Positions 28,950 to 39,555 of a DNA stretch of 62,000 nucleotides are shown here, one piece after another (positions within the stretch are counted from its first letter, which is position 1; the number at the start of each line of letters is the position of its first letter). The notes beneath the pieces were generated by a model. It saw only the letters and a list, made by a program, of their open reading frames with translations, was not told where the DNA came from and searched no databases. A program made the translations under genes and the position numbers. Source of the DNA: Symbiodinium natans (Eukaryota; Sar; Dinophyceae; Suessiales; Symbiodiniaceae); contig CAJNDS010002397.1 of the NCBI GenBank assembly GCA_905221605.1, positions 1 through 62,000 of the forward strand. The letters are read 5' to 3'.

Positions 28950-30766
28950 TATCAATCTCACGAAACAGCTTCGTTCATTGGCGGCATCTCCAAGCTCTTC
29001 AAGGCTTCAGCCTGTTTCTTCTTGTCTGCGGGCGCCTTCGCAGCTTTGGCTGTCTCTAAACTCAGCTCTCCGACTAGCGAATCCACGTGTCGGGGATCTG
29101 CCTCGTACGTGACCTTGCCTGTCTCCTGAGACCAACCAGCTGAATCCCACGGTTCGGTCCGACGTGTCCATCACAGCGGTATTTGCAGCGCTCGTTCAAA
29201 GCTTCGTCTACCTTCATAATTTGCCAGGCAAAAGAAATCACACATGCCCTCGGACTCGCCCCCTTCCGGAGCGTCACAACAACTCGCCTTTTGCACGGCT
29301 ATAAACGTGTCGCGAAACGCGTAGAGCGGTCATCAGTCAACACAACAGCTTGACTGCCTCCAAAGGTGGCATAGAGCTGCACAAAGCATGCTCAGGGAGT
29401 AGGCAGCTTGTCCCTGTGACTTGACTTCACGAGCCACCAGTCTTGACCGATAGTTTTCATGAACGTCGTCATCCTTGTTGCCATCCACCCACTTTAACGT
29501 GATAGGAGGACGTCCAGTCGCCTGCCAACATTCAATTTCGTGTAGACATTTTGTTCCTTCACCCATTCCAACTCCAGTGAATGGGCAATTGCGACTTTCT
29601 TAGGATCCAGTTCGGCACGTGTGTTGGCATCAATAACCGGCGTCTTCACATACAGATCACTGGACCTTTGGCAGCACCAACTGCGCTCGGACACCCTTGG
29701 CGATGGCTTGCACCAGCTTTGGAGTCTGCTACGTGCGCCCAAGACTTCGCACCCTTGAAGTAGTGCTGCTGTTGTCCCACTTGGTACCTGTAGGCTTCAA
29801 CGCAGGCTCTCACTTGTTTTCTCCCTGCTTCCAGCACTTCTTTCTCCGTTTCCTTCTTCGCCTTCTGGAGGGAGTTGTAGCTTCTTTGTACTCCCGCAAA
29901 CGGTCCATCAGGCGGCAATCCCACCATGAGCGTTGGCTTCCCCACTTCAGGCTTCTTGAACAGGGACTCCACCTCGTCCTGCTTCTGAAGCTACCAGCCA
30001 CAGCCCTTCGTTCAAAAGGGACAGACGCCTTGACGTCCACGCTTAGCAAACCGACCAGGCTGGATCTGTCAAGCGGTGCGCCTGCCTCTTCTTCGGCAGC
30101 GACCCCGCCTTCAGCAGGTTGACCTTCCAAGGCCGGCTCGCCGTCTTCTTCTGATGAGTCCTTATGGAGTTTCAGAGCCATTCGCGCTGCAATTGATCAC
30201 AATCGCGAACGGCTCTTTCGCAGTCACCATCTGCAACGCCGATGATAGTTCTGTAGACTTCTCAAACAGGTTCGGTACACGATCTCATCGGCTCGATCGC
30301 CACAAGCTTCGGTAAGCTCGTCAGACGATACGCTCTTCTCGCGTTCTTCACACCATTCCAGAACATCACGTAGCTCTGGATAGATGTAACATACACACGC
30401 TGACACGCTGTGTCTCCGCAGAAGATATTGTTCAGCATCTCCCGAAAACGTACTTGGCTTTCCATGCCCCTTGGCGTCTACCAGCACCATCTTTCCTTTC
30501 TGACTTGATGAACTTTTCATTGCCTCCACCAGTTCTTTGTTTTGGCCTTTCAATGCTTCCTGCAACGCTTGTCCCATCTCGCGGACAACATTCGGTATCG
30601 AGCCCAACTGCCCTCGCGCACTTAAGGCTGCCTGCATAGCCTCATTCACTCTTTGTTGACTCTCTGTTCTCACTTGCTCCAAGTCCTGCCGGCGCTGCTG
30701 CGCTTGGCGTGTGAGCTCTTGCCTCAACGCCGCTAGTTCTTGCACCAGTTGCTCTGGCGTCGCCAT
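28950..30766 (-). pseudogene. Decayed Ty1/copia-like retrotransposon fragment
   Basis: Pieces of a copia polyprotein in order on the minus strand, broken by stops, frame changes and deletions. At 30766-30224 is a Gag-like start (MATPEQLVQELAALRQEL, coiled coil; VDAKGHGKPSTFSGDAEQYL; IYPELRDVLEWCEE). At about 29650-29345 are pre-RT and RT pieces (LDPKKVAIAHSLELEWVKEQ; WQATGRPPITLKWVD; YRSRLVAREVKSQG; then SSMPPLEAVKLL in another frame). At about 29150-28970 is an RT-to-RNase-H stretch (GKVTYEADPRHVDSLVGELS). Protease, integrase and LTRs were not found. Codon-level decay suggests an old insertion. Confidence 0.75.
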
Positions 30767-30885
30767 GTTTTTCGGGAGGCCCAAGGCAAAGCGTGCTCGG
30801 AGAGCGGCTAGTTGCGCTCACAGTTGGCTGTCAGTCTGTGCCCACTCGTAAATGCAAAATCTGACAGCAAACAGAAAGATTAAGA

Positions 30886-31619
30886 TTAAGGCTGAGGAGC
30901 CGACCACCATTCTTCAGCAAACCTAACCCTTTGTGAAGTTCGGCTGCAGCGTTCATTACGAAGCCAAGCCTTACGGACACGCCGCTTCCTACCTATGCAC
31001 AACAGGACGGCGCATTTCGCTGAGGCTCTCAAGGCAGACCAGCTCACTGGATCAAGGATCGTGTCACACAGTTCACTCGGCAAGCTCACGTTAGCTCCCA
31101 AGAAGCATTCCTTGATAAAGTGACGCAGCGTCTCAGCTCGTAGCATCCGATGCTTTACGCAAAACAAGCAGCAGTTGCGCGGCGATACCATTGCTGCCGA
31201 TACTGACGCATCACCAGCATGCAATCTTTGACCACCTGTAAAGAGCCTCAACGCAAGCAGCGACAGGTTCACAGTGACAGAGACTTTCGACATCTCAAAG
31301 AGCGATAGGATTGCATGTTGTGAAGCAGCGTCAGCAACGCTTGGATGAGATTGCAGCGCGCAGAGCAGGAATCAAAAACGTATCGTCGCCCAAGCATCTT
31401 GCAAGTCTCTTTGTGTCTCTGCATGTCCCGAGCCCACGCGGGGCCTGACGGAGGCATTCGAATACTTGACGCAAGTCCAAGTTGACCTGATGAGCCCACA
31501 GTTGAGGCTTGGTAAGCCTCGCGAGGCTTTCCGCAACAAAATTGCATAGACCAGGGAAGCGCGTCCCCCTGAAGCTCATGGCCAGAATCTGGAAGCTGTA
31601 ATAAGCCGGGGGGGGTCAC
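30886..31619 (-). other. Open segments with a possible zinc-binding motif, unassigned
   Basis: Two minus-strand frames (31293-30886 and 31619-31269). One contains CLFCVKHRMLRAETLRHFIK followed by EC, a C-x2-C...H...C pattern like the C-terminal finger of some non-LTR retrotransposon proteins. Nothing else supports an element, and a host exon is possible. Confidence 0.3.
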
Positions 31620-32600
31620 CCAAGAGCGGGGAGGGAGGGAGGGGGCTCAGAAAAAACGGAAGGGTCGAGAAAAGACAAAGGGGCGCAAACAAAGTGGGGG
31701 GACCTTCAACACCCACCTTCAACCATATGAAGCCCAACCCTGCGTCTGTTGAATCCGGCGGTGGGCACGGGCATATTCGACGAAAACGACGGGCCCTGAT
31801 GGTTTTGCGGCGTCGCTAGAAGACATGAAGAAATGCCTCCCGCTTGCCAATTATCGCCGGCCCGAAACTCTTCCGGAGACAGCCCGGAACAGGCGCACTG
31901 GCAGCGTTTGAGCCGACATTCCTGTTGGCCTTATCGGCTAGCCCTACGCAGCCTAAGCATGCGCGTGACACGCAGTGCACCTTGCATCTGCACATGAACA
32001 AAACCCTACAAAAATCACCGCTAAATCCGCTAAACCATGTGAAGCCCCAGGTCTCTCAGTCTGCAGAGCGAACAATCAGAAGTTTAGGATAGCATCGGAT
32101 AGCACATGGTGGGGCCGTTTTGACAGACTTGACACCTTGAGCTTCAGGCCCGAAACAGACTTGACACCTTAAGCTTCCTCTCTCAGCGAATACGGACTTG
32201 ATACCATGAAGGGCCCCCAATCATGTGTACCCTCCAGCAGACCTGCTTGCGAGTTGAAGAGCATTCAAGAGCAGACCGCCCTCTACGCGCCTAGGCCTAT
32301 TAAACTGCGGGCGCGGGGGTGTGAGGTCCCGGTTTTTTGCGACCTCGATACTTTGGTCTAGTGCCACCACCAAATACACGTTCAAACGTCCTCCTTCTTT
32401 AAAGAGTGCTCGGGAACAAGTATGTTTATCTTACTGTGTTTAAGTAGGGAGATAATCGAAGACACGTGCTTTCGTTGGGGTCCAGGTATAATTCTGGATC
32501 TGTCAGATTCCGAAAGAAGCGCAACTTTTCACTTTTCCCGAATGCTCCGCAGAAGGGTTCCCATTTGAAAGTTGGGGGTCTGGGGGTTGGGAGGTTACCA
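31620..32600. other. No gene seen
   Basis: No recognised frame. Near-repeats ACTTGACACCTT(G/A)AGCTTC lie at 32128-32180. Confidence 0.5.
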
Positions 32601-32614
32601 AACATCGTTGCGTT

Positions 32615-32705
32615 GTGTCCGCAAAGCGTCCGCAAAGCGTCCGCAAAGCGTCCGCAAAGCGTTCGCGAAGCGTCTGCAAAGCGTTCGCGAAGCGTCCGCG
32701 AGTGG
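32615..32705. repeat. 11-bp minisatellite, unit GCGTCCGCAAA
   Basis: Eight or nine copies of GCGTCCGCAAA with GCGTTCGCGAA variants, within short frames that look non-coding. Confidence 0.9.
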
Positions 32706-32844
32706 CGTAACGCGGCTGAAAAGGGGGAACTGCACAGGACGCGTGTGCCCGCGGCGTTCTCAATCCGTCAGGCTAAGGGGGAACTCCCCGGGACGCGAGT
32801 CGCCGTGCGCGGTGTTCCAAATCCGTCAAGCTAAGGGGGAACTC

Positions 32845-33190
32845 CACGGTGGTGGTGGTGCCGTGGTGGTTGGTCCCGTAGTTGTGGTGGTCCCGTGGTG
32901 GTGGTCCCGTGGTGGTGGTCCGTGGTGGTCCCGTGGTGGTGGTCCCGTGGTGGTGGACCCGTGGTGGTGGTCCCGTGGTGGTGGTCCCGTGGTGGTGGTC
33001 CCGTGGTGGTGGTCCCGCGGTGGTGGTTTCATGGTACTCCCGTGGCGGTGGTCCCGTGGTGGTGGTCCGTGGCGGTGGTCCCTTAGTGGTGGTCCGTGGC
33101 GGTCGTCCGTGGTGGTGTTCCCGTGGCGGTGGTGCGTGGTGGTGGTGCGTGGTGGTGGTCCGTGGTGGTGGTCCGTGATGGTGGTCCGTC
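32845..33190. repeat. GTGGTGGTCCC low-complexity array
   Basis: A long run of GGTGGTGGTCCCGT and shorter GGTGGTCCGTGG variants. It keeps several frames open on both strands without indicating a protein. Confidence 0.93.
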
Positions 33191-33436
33191 CACCCGCCAC
33201 CGACGTTTCGTTTATATTGCGTTATATTTACGTTAGAGGTGACTGCTTTCTGCATTCGGGTTCATGGATCCTATCAGGTTTTGGGGGTTGGAGAAAAGTG
33301 CTGAGAAAGCACACTTTCCATTCAATCACAGAGCTTCAGCTTACAAGAAAACGAGAGAAAGAGCCGCGCTTTGAGAAAGAAGCACAAAAAAGGTAAGAAA
33401 TTACCACGAAAATGCCACTCTCACTCGCAGAGACGT

Positions 33437-33481
<45 letters not shown>

Positions 33482-34334
33482 AAAGAGAACTCTCTCTCCT
33501 GTCTCACTCTCGCTTGCTCACTTTTGCTCTCAGAACGAGTGTTCGCACGTTCGCACCTCGGAGGCCAAGGCCATGGCGGCCCCAAAGACAGGGAAGGGGG
33601 CGGCCTCGAAGACTCTCTGACACTAACCCGACAAAAACCACAAGGAAACTTCAGACTCTCCAATGTAGATTCTCTCCCCCCAAAAAGAAGAGAGAGCTGG
33701 ATCGCCAAACAGCCGCGCCTCACGTGGACCGCTCCCACGATGCGCGGGGATGGCTCTCTCACTGCCTCTCCATCTGCAGGCGCGCCCACGGCGCGTTGGC
33801 AGAGAGTTGGAGTTGGTGTCCCCGAGTGTCCCCCAACCCCCGTGCGATCCTCCCCCTGCCCGTCCGCGTGTGCGTGTGCGTGTGCGTGTGCGTGTGTCTG
33901 TGTCTGTGACTTTCTGCGTTTCTCGCGTTCGTGGCTGTTTTGCTCGAAGTAAAGGGGGGGAGGGTCACTGTGGTCAATATCTCTAAGTCAGAAAGTTTGG
34001 AGATGTAACGTTTGAGTGACACGCACACTTCTCATGTGGACTCTTTGTATGCGAACTTCAAGTAACCCTGCATTGTCTCTTGTACTGTTCAACCCCTCCG
34101 CAGCAGGAGCTTCTCTCCCTCTTGGAGGATTCGAGCCAAGGCAGCGCTCGAAGAGAACAAGCGTTGCAAGGGCACTCTGGGGCAATAGGGGAATGGCTCA
34201 ATGAAGAAATGGATGCGAAGTTCTGCGCGCACGCCTTGATGCGTTGCGGCCCAGTCTGAACCACAACTATGCAGGACTCACTTTTGTGTCCTCTCACACG
34301 ACTCACTTTTGTGTCCTCTCACTCCTGCCGCAGC
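33191..34334. other. No established gene; CT microsatellite and short coding-like exon
   Basis: A (CT)n tract lies at 33437-33478. The plus strand at 33573 could begin an exon (MAAPKTGKGAASKT), but no continuation was found. Just after the CT-rich tract this could equally be chance. A (GTGTGC)n run sits at 33868-33905. A 24-bp direct duplication (GACTCACTTTTGTGTCCTCTC) lies at 34276-34325. Confidence 0.4.
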
Positions 34335-35363
34335 TCACCAAAACCCGCAGTTCTTGCAGCTCCGCTGCTCCGAGTTTGTGCCCTCGCAGGCCGTGCCGGA
34401 CTGGGAGGCGCGCGCTGCGACGGCGCGGCTCCGAATCTCCTTACCGCCGCAGCTGTCGCACTTGGACCACTCCGCCCAGTCCCCCCATCGGCAGTCCACG
34501 CGGCACACGTTTGTGTCACGGGATTTTCCTCCACGGGATTTTCCAACTGCACTGCAGGGCTGGGACTCCACCGCACGCTTTTGGCAATGCTCGCCAAGCG
34601 CGGCGATGCCATGGCGAAGCGCCGTCTTGGGAACAGCCATGAGCTCGTCGTGTGTGTCTGGTCCCCGGTACTTCAAGGGAATCCCTTCGCTCGTCCCGCT
34701 GTACATGGCCTCGACCACCAGCGAGTGAGTTCCTTTTGCCAGCCAGCGGACCCACTTCGAGCTGTTCACGACGTTCACGGCGTTCATACGTGTGAGGACA
34801 CGCAAGCCTGCCCCGACCTGCAAAGTGAAGTGGATCCCGTCGTTGACGTCGTGGCTAAGGTCTTGCGGGTCCGCCTGGTTCACCGCCTGGTTCACGTTGG
34901 GGAAATTGGGGAAGTTGGGGACGAAGACGTAGCGCCCCGAGCGCCTCACAAGCAGCTCGCCGGACCATCGCAGACCTTGACCTCCAGAGAATGTGGATGC
35001 TTCGACTCCGAAAGCATCCCGAGTTCGAATTCTCTGACCTCCACACTGCGTGCAGATGCTCCATGTACTCCAAGGGGCCAGCCCACACTCCAAATCCAGC
35101 TCCTGAAGCTCCTGAAGCTCTTGAAGCTCCTGAAGCTCCTGCTCCTCCTCGAAGGATGTGAAGATGGGGTGACGGGCACGGTAACCCCGGTAGGCCGGCC
35201 GCATACTTTGCACCTTGGTGTCTCTTGTGTCCTTGTGCGAGCGCATGAGGGGTTGGCGCTTCGGCTCAGTCGCGGGGTTCCTTCGCATCACTGGCTCCGC
35301 ATAGGCCGCATAGGCCCCCAAAAGCAAGAAGAAGCCGATAATGTGCAGCATGCGCACGACCAT
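34335..35363 (-). CDS. Secreted protein with TSP1-PA14-TSP1 architecture
   Basis: 342 aa in a single open exon from the ATG at 35363. Residues 1-23 form a signal peptide (MVVRMLHIIGFFLLLGAYAA, cleavage near AYAEP). After a basic linker come five copies of QEL (about 75-90), then a thrombospondin type 1 repeat (APWSTWSICTQCGGQRIRTR, about 96-117). A PA14-like beta domain follows at about 125-265 (LRWSGELLVRRSGRYVFVP, IHFTLQVGAGLRVL, KGTHSLVVEAMYSG, LKYRGPD). A second TSP1 repeat ends the protein (WGDWAEWSKCDSCGGKEIRS, 290-342). Such proteins are extracellular or cell-surface and bind glycans or other proteins. A role in surface recognition or adhesion is inference. An intronless gene in this genome may be a retroposed copy. 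Cysteines pair plausibly in both TSP1 repeats, and no break was seen. Confidence 0.82.
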   Translation of the reverse strand: MVVRMLHIIGFFLLLGAYAAYAEPVMRRNPATEPKRQPLMRSHKDTRDTKVQSMRPAYRGYRARHPIFTSFEEEQELQELQELQELQELDLECGLAPWSTWSICTQCGGQRIRTRDAFGVEASTFSGGQGLRWSGELLVRRSGRYVFVPNFPNFPNVNQAVNQADPQDLSHDVNDGIHFTLQVGAGLRVLTRMNAVNVVNSSKWVRWLAKGTHSLVVEAMYSGTSEGIPLKYRGPDTHDELMAVPKTALRHGIAALGEHCQKRAVESQPCSAVGKSRGGKSRDTNVCRVDCRWGDWAEWSKCDSCGGKEIRSRAVAARASQSGTACEGTNSEQRSCKNCGFW

Positions 35364-37582
35364 ACGTCGAATACGTAGAGAAGCTGAGCAAACAACCCCC
35401 AAGGGCCTTCAAGGGCCTTCAAGGGCCCATGGCCAAAGATAGCTTTGAGCAGAGAGCTCTCGAAGTCGTGAATGCCAGCAGAGATAGTGCTAGAGTTGCT
35501 AGAGTGCCAATGAGTGCCAGAGCTAGGACACCGCATGTCGAAGGCTGAAGGGCGCAAAGAATCATGATAATCATGGAAAAGGCGCGGAAGGCACGTCACA
35601 TTTTCGTGCACGTAACACTTAACGGACTTAACGGACTTAACGTGCCATGGCACCCATCACCTTTGTCTGGGCAGAGCATGGCAAAGCTGTGACACGGCTT
35701 GTGCAAAGCCACAGCAAAGACATGCAAAGATATAGTAAAGTCAGATTAAAGCTCTCTGACTGAAAGCGCGCCCCGAGTACTCCGAGTAGAACCGTGCGAG
35801 GACCCAAGTCAGGCACCTCGCACAGCTTCGTGGCAAAAGACCCAGACACACACCCACAGACACGTTCTGCCTCCTCTCTTTCTCTCTGCCATTCTCTTTT
35901 CCATTCTTGTCCTTTCTCTTCCGCTTCTCTTCCGCTTCCGCTTCTCACTACTGATGCCTCTCTTCCCTTCACTCGGCTTCCCGGCAGGAGGTAGCTGGCG
36001 AAGAGCAGGAAACTTACCGACAGCCGTCCTCCCCGGCTCAATCCTCGCCCCAAGAGCCTCTGAGACAAGATGTATGTACCCTCCCAGCATCTGACATTTT
36101 ACCAAGAATTCGATCCGAATGCATCACGAGCGCAGAGCCCCCAGCAGGAGTGCCAGCAGGTACAGCAGCTGGGCACCCTCGACGGAGAAAGAGAGACAGA
36201 GAGAGCGAGAACCCTGGAGTAACCTGCAGCTGGGCAACCTCGACGAAGAAAGAGAGAGACAGAGAGGAAGAGAGAGAGAGAGAGAGAGCCCTGGAGTAAC
36301 CCCTGCTGCTCCCCACAAGGGCCCCTTTGTTTCGCAGGCTGAAAAGGGACCACAAGCACCACCAGGTACTCGAAGCGAAGGAAGTCCGCCTCCTGCAAGC
36401 TCATAAATTGTGCACTCTTTTCTGTGCGCAAAGCACACGGGGCGCCTTCTTGGTACGCAGCAGGGCCCCGGCAAGCAGCAGTGAACACACACTGCTCGGA
36501 AGATTCGGAACCTCACACATGACTCAAGCCGGACAAGTCTACGCCGACACCAGCTCCATCAGCTCCCGTGAATGGCATCCGATCCGACTTGAGCCTCCAC
36601 GTTCTCCACGTTGTTCAAGCCTTTGGAAGTGCAAACAAAGTGCAAGCAAAGTGCAAGCGCAAAGTGTGCCAACAACAAACAGGAAAAAAGAAAGCCTGAA
36701 AGCAGGCTTCTGCATGCTTCTGCCGAGCCGCACTTGGCGGCTCTCGCTGCATCCAGCAGTCGAGGCATGCGGAGTCCAGCCGCAAGAACCTCGATTCGCC
36801 CAGCAACAAAAGTGTAAAGAAAGCGTTAGAAGTTTTAGGTTCGACTGGCATTTTTTCAGTTTTTCCACCAGTAAAGCTTAACAAATTCGCCTCGCAGGCG
36901 GGAGCCGTCCAGAACAAGCCAAGATCTGGTTTCCTTCCCCCGTTCCAGCATCTTCCCTTCCCCCCGGCCCCAAAAATAGGCAAAAGGAGGCGTGTCCGTT
37001 TCGCCACCCTCTGGGGCGTGTATCACGGCGGGTTCTGGGTCGTACCCTGTATCCTGCGTCCTGCCTCTTTCGTTTCCTCTTCTCGCCTCCTGCTTCATTC
37101 CAAAGTCATTTCTGTCACCTTATTCATTCTAGCAGTTCTCGCGTGTTCTCCTTCTTTTCATCCCTTGTCCTCTTTCTTTATCGTGGACCTCGTCGCCTTC
37201 TTCGTTTTCCTCCCCGTGTTTCATTTCAAAAGTATTCATCCCTTGTCGATGTTCTTCATTATCTCCCCTTTCGCCGTTTCCATAATTAAGAAAATCGTCT
37301 CTTCTGTTTTCTGGGGCGTCTCCACCTCTTCCGATTCTTTAACGAAACCCCGAACAATCAAACTTCTAAGATCATCGCCTTATTCGAAGTTCCTTGCTCG
37401 CATCCAAATCCTTCACCCCAAAGCAAGAAACTCAAGAGCAAACAACAAAGAAAATTGACGTCAGCCAGAAGGGCGGGAAGCGTAGCGGGCGGGCAAACCA
37501 TAGGGACTATTTAACAATCATGTTGTATTGCAATATGATGGTTTTATCCTTCTAATTCACGAATAATAAACTTCACCATTTG
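35364..37582. other. Unassigned; possible small exons
   Basis: No family recognised. On the minus strand near 36065-36020 a GT donor-like TCG|GTAAGT follows an open segment (SEALGARIEPGRTAV). On the plus strand at 36071-36161 an open segment (MYVPSQHLTFYQEFD) ends at CAG|GTACAG. They overlap and cannot both be real. TC-rich DNA fills 37080-37300. Confidence 0.35.
36165..36300. repeat. Tandem duplication with GA-rich core
   Basis: Two copies of a unit running from CAGCTGGGCA(C/A)CCTCGACG through a GAGAGACAGAGAG tract to CCCTGGAGTAACC. Confidence 0.85.
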
Positions 37583-37850
37583 CTTGTTCCCCACCCTCGG
37601 TGTGGGGTTGTTAGATTTTGGACTCAACTCTTCTCCTCGCCCGGCCTACTCCTCGCTCATCCCTGGAGTGCCCAACCCCCAAGTGTCCCTGTACCTGCTG
37701 TACCTGGAGTGCCCAACTCCACAGTGTCCCTGGCCAGAACTTGGAGAGGGTCCCCGGCTTGCCCAGCCCCAAAGTCTCTTGGAGTGCCCAACCCCACAGT
37801 CTTATTGGAGTGCCCAAGCCCAGAGTGTCCCCGGAGTGCCCAGCGCCACG
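37583..37850 (+). repeat. Dispersed repeat with hairpin end and GGAGTGCCCAACCCC minisatellite
   Basis: Begins TTCCCCACCCTCGGTGTGGG (a short hairpin). A conserved stretch of about 60 bp ends CTCGCCCGGCCTACTCCT, and then come six to eight diverged copies of TGGAGTGCCCAACCCCAGAG. The same arrangement is found in reverse orientation at 54035-54305, with about 90 percent or better identity over the conserved stretch by eye. A short piece of the minisatellite is also at 39336-39392. Confidence 0.82.
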
Positions 37851-37879
37851 CCGCGAGCCCCGTCGCGTCGACACCGACA

Positions 37880-38516
37880 ACGCCGTACATCCAGAGCGAC
37901 TCAATGGAGAATTCGGCAGGAATTTGCAGTGGCAGTGGTGAAGCTTGCTCTGAGGAACGAACAAGAACTGCAGGTGATAAAGCAAGATTACAGTCTTGTG
38001 GTTTGGCTCAGGTCGGGGGAACACACGGCGCTCACCACCATGTATACAACAGCAAAGAACTGGAAAGACAAGGCTGTGCTAGGACTCACGCCATGCCTCA
38101 ACTCAAGACCACAATGGCGGCAGCACTGGTGCACGAAGTGTTGGAGCGAAAACCAAACGGACACCGAAAAGGCCCCAAGAAAATACAAGAGATGGGCTGG
38201 CGAGATCCGACTTTGGGATGGAGAGATTGCAATGGTGGTGGAAGATTCGGAGAGGCCACCAATCAAGGACCTGGACTTGCTTCAGCAGCTTCAGCAGCTT
38301 CAGCAGCTTCAGCAGCTTCAGGACCTCAAACAAAACCTTTTGGGAGACACAGTCATGAGATGTCATTCAAAAAGGCCATTGACAGCGGAAATGCAGGGCA
38401 TGGCGACGTTCTTACTCGAAATCAATGCGCGCACAGCAAACTCGGACAGGGTGTCGAAACTTCTACATGCTCTACAGGGCAATGCGGTGTGGCAGGTGGT
38501 AGCAGCTCAGTACTGA
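37880..38516 (+). pseudogene. Fragment of a multicopy dinoflagellate gene family, function unknown
   Basis: The frame is continuous with the preceding repeat and has no convincing start. It contains VKLALRNEQELQVIKQDYSL, TTMYTTAKNWKDKA, a (LQQ)n run encoded by CAGCTT repeats at 38279-38325, and FLLEINARTANSDRVSKLLH followed by AVWQVVAAQY. This order of motifs is one I recall from many uncharacterised Symbiodiniaceae proteins. I know no function for it. Fusion of the frame to a minisatellite and lack of a start suggest a partial or retroposed copy, but an intron-containing real gene is possible. Confidence 0.5.
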
Positions 38517-39404
38517 CGCGAGGGCTGGAAGAAATCTCCGCAATACCAAGCAGTTCAAAGCTACATGAAATTGCCTAGACTTATGCTTGTCAACAATGGC
38601 AACATGTGTTACGGTCATGAGCTTGTTCATGTACTTACCTGGTGCGCTGCTTTTTGTCCGAGATCTCATACTCTGTTATCCAGCGCGGTGTACAGCTGCG
38701 TCATATTAGGGCTTGGACCCTTCTCATACACCTTTGAATTTTATTCCTATTTGAGCGATCGTAAGCAGGGGCCTTGGCTTCATGGGGTCTGGCAGGCGCG
38801 CAGGCTAGAGGACCATTGCCGTCTTTGTATTACTCGGGAGACGTAGGCCATCAGGCTCTTTGGAGCTGGATTCGAAGACGCTACAGGGCGTCGTGACCCT
38901 GAACTTCAAATATTCAACAACTAATTTCGTCGTGGGAGCAACAATCTGCCACACATGCTTTTATTGAGATTCCACATGATCTCACCTTGAGGATAGAAAG
39001 ACTCTGCTCTGGGGATGAGAGAGAGATCTTCTGTAAACACCACGTGAGGTGCGTTTATGAGGATGGCTGCTCGTGCCATTCTTCACGGAAGAAGGCTTGT
39101 GTACACGTTACCATGCTGTTAAGATCATGGGTGGTATTACCCACCTTGGAGAAACATATCAACCTGTACGATCCTCAGCAGGATGCTGGGCTCTTCGGAG
39201 CGGTTCTGCTTTTGTGATACACTGAGGTTATGCTCATAAGTAGCATAATGTGCCTTTCATGTACCGGACTCTAGGTCTGCTCTTTCCTGCCGCTAGGCGG
39301 TAGATACCTTGCACCGCTGCGTCCAAAGAAAAAGCCCCCAGAGTCTCCCTGCAGTGCCCAACCCAGAGTTGTTTTGGGAGTGCCCAACCCCGGACTTATA
39401 TGTC
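38517..39404. other. No gene seen
   Basis: Only short frames. A 57-bp piece of the GTGCCCAACCC minisatellite lies at 39336-39392, immediately beside the copia LTR. Confidence 0.5.
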
Positions 39405-39555
39405 TGACAGCACTGCAATCTCTAACACCGAAAGAGCATGGCGCCTTTTGCTCTAAAGAAAGTCTTGGCTCTCGGCCGCTCGAGAGGTAACAGTTCGGAG
39501 AAGCTCGTTCACTGAAAGCGCTCAAGTCCAATGGCGCTAAGCACGATCTTTCACA
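39405..39555 (-). repeat. 3' LTR of the copia-like element
   Basis: 151 bp, TGACAGCACTG...TTTCACA on the plus strand. It differs from 48301-48452 by one T in a T-run and one C/T change. The RNase H stop codon lies 17-19 nt inside it. Confidence 0.93.

Noticed and set aside
32572-33396. 274-aa plus-strand open frame
   Set aside because: It spans the GCGTCCGCAAA minisatellite and the GTGGTGGTCCC array, so its length comes from repeats.
33573-33620. Start exon MAAPKTGKGAASKT
   Set aside because: No continuing exon or family match could be found, and the neighbouring CT tract makes chance open frames likely.
34269-35378. 369-aa plus-strand open frame
   Set aside because: It is antisense to the TSP1-PA14-TSP1 gene, which has a signal peptide and conserved Cys/Trp motifs.
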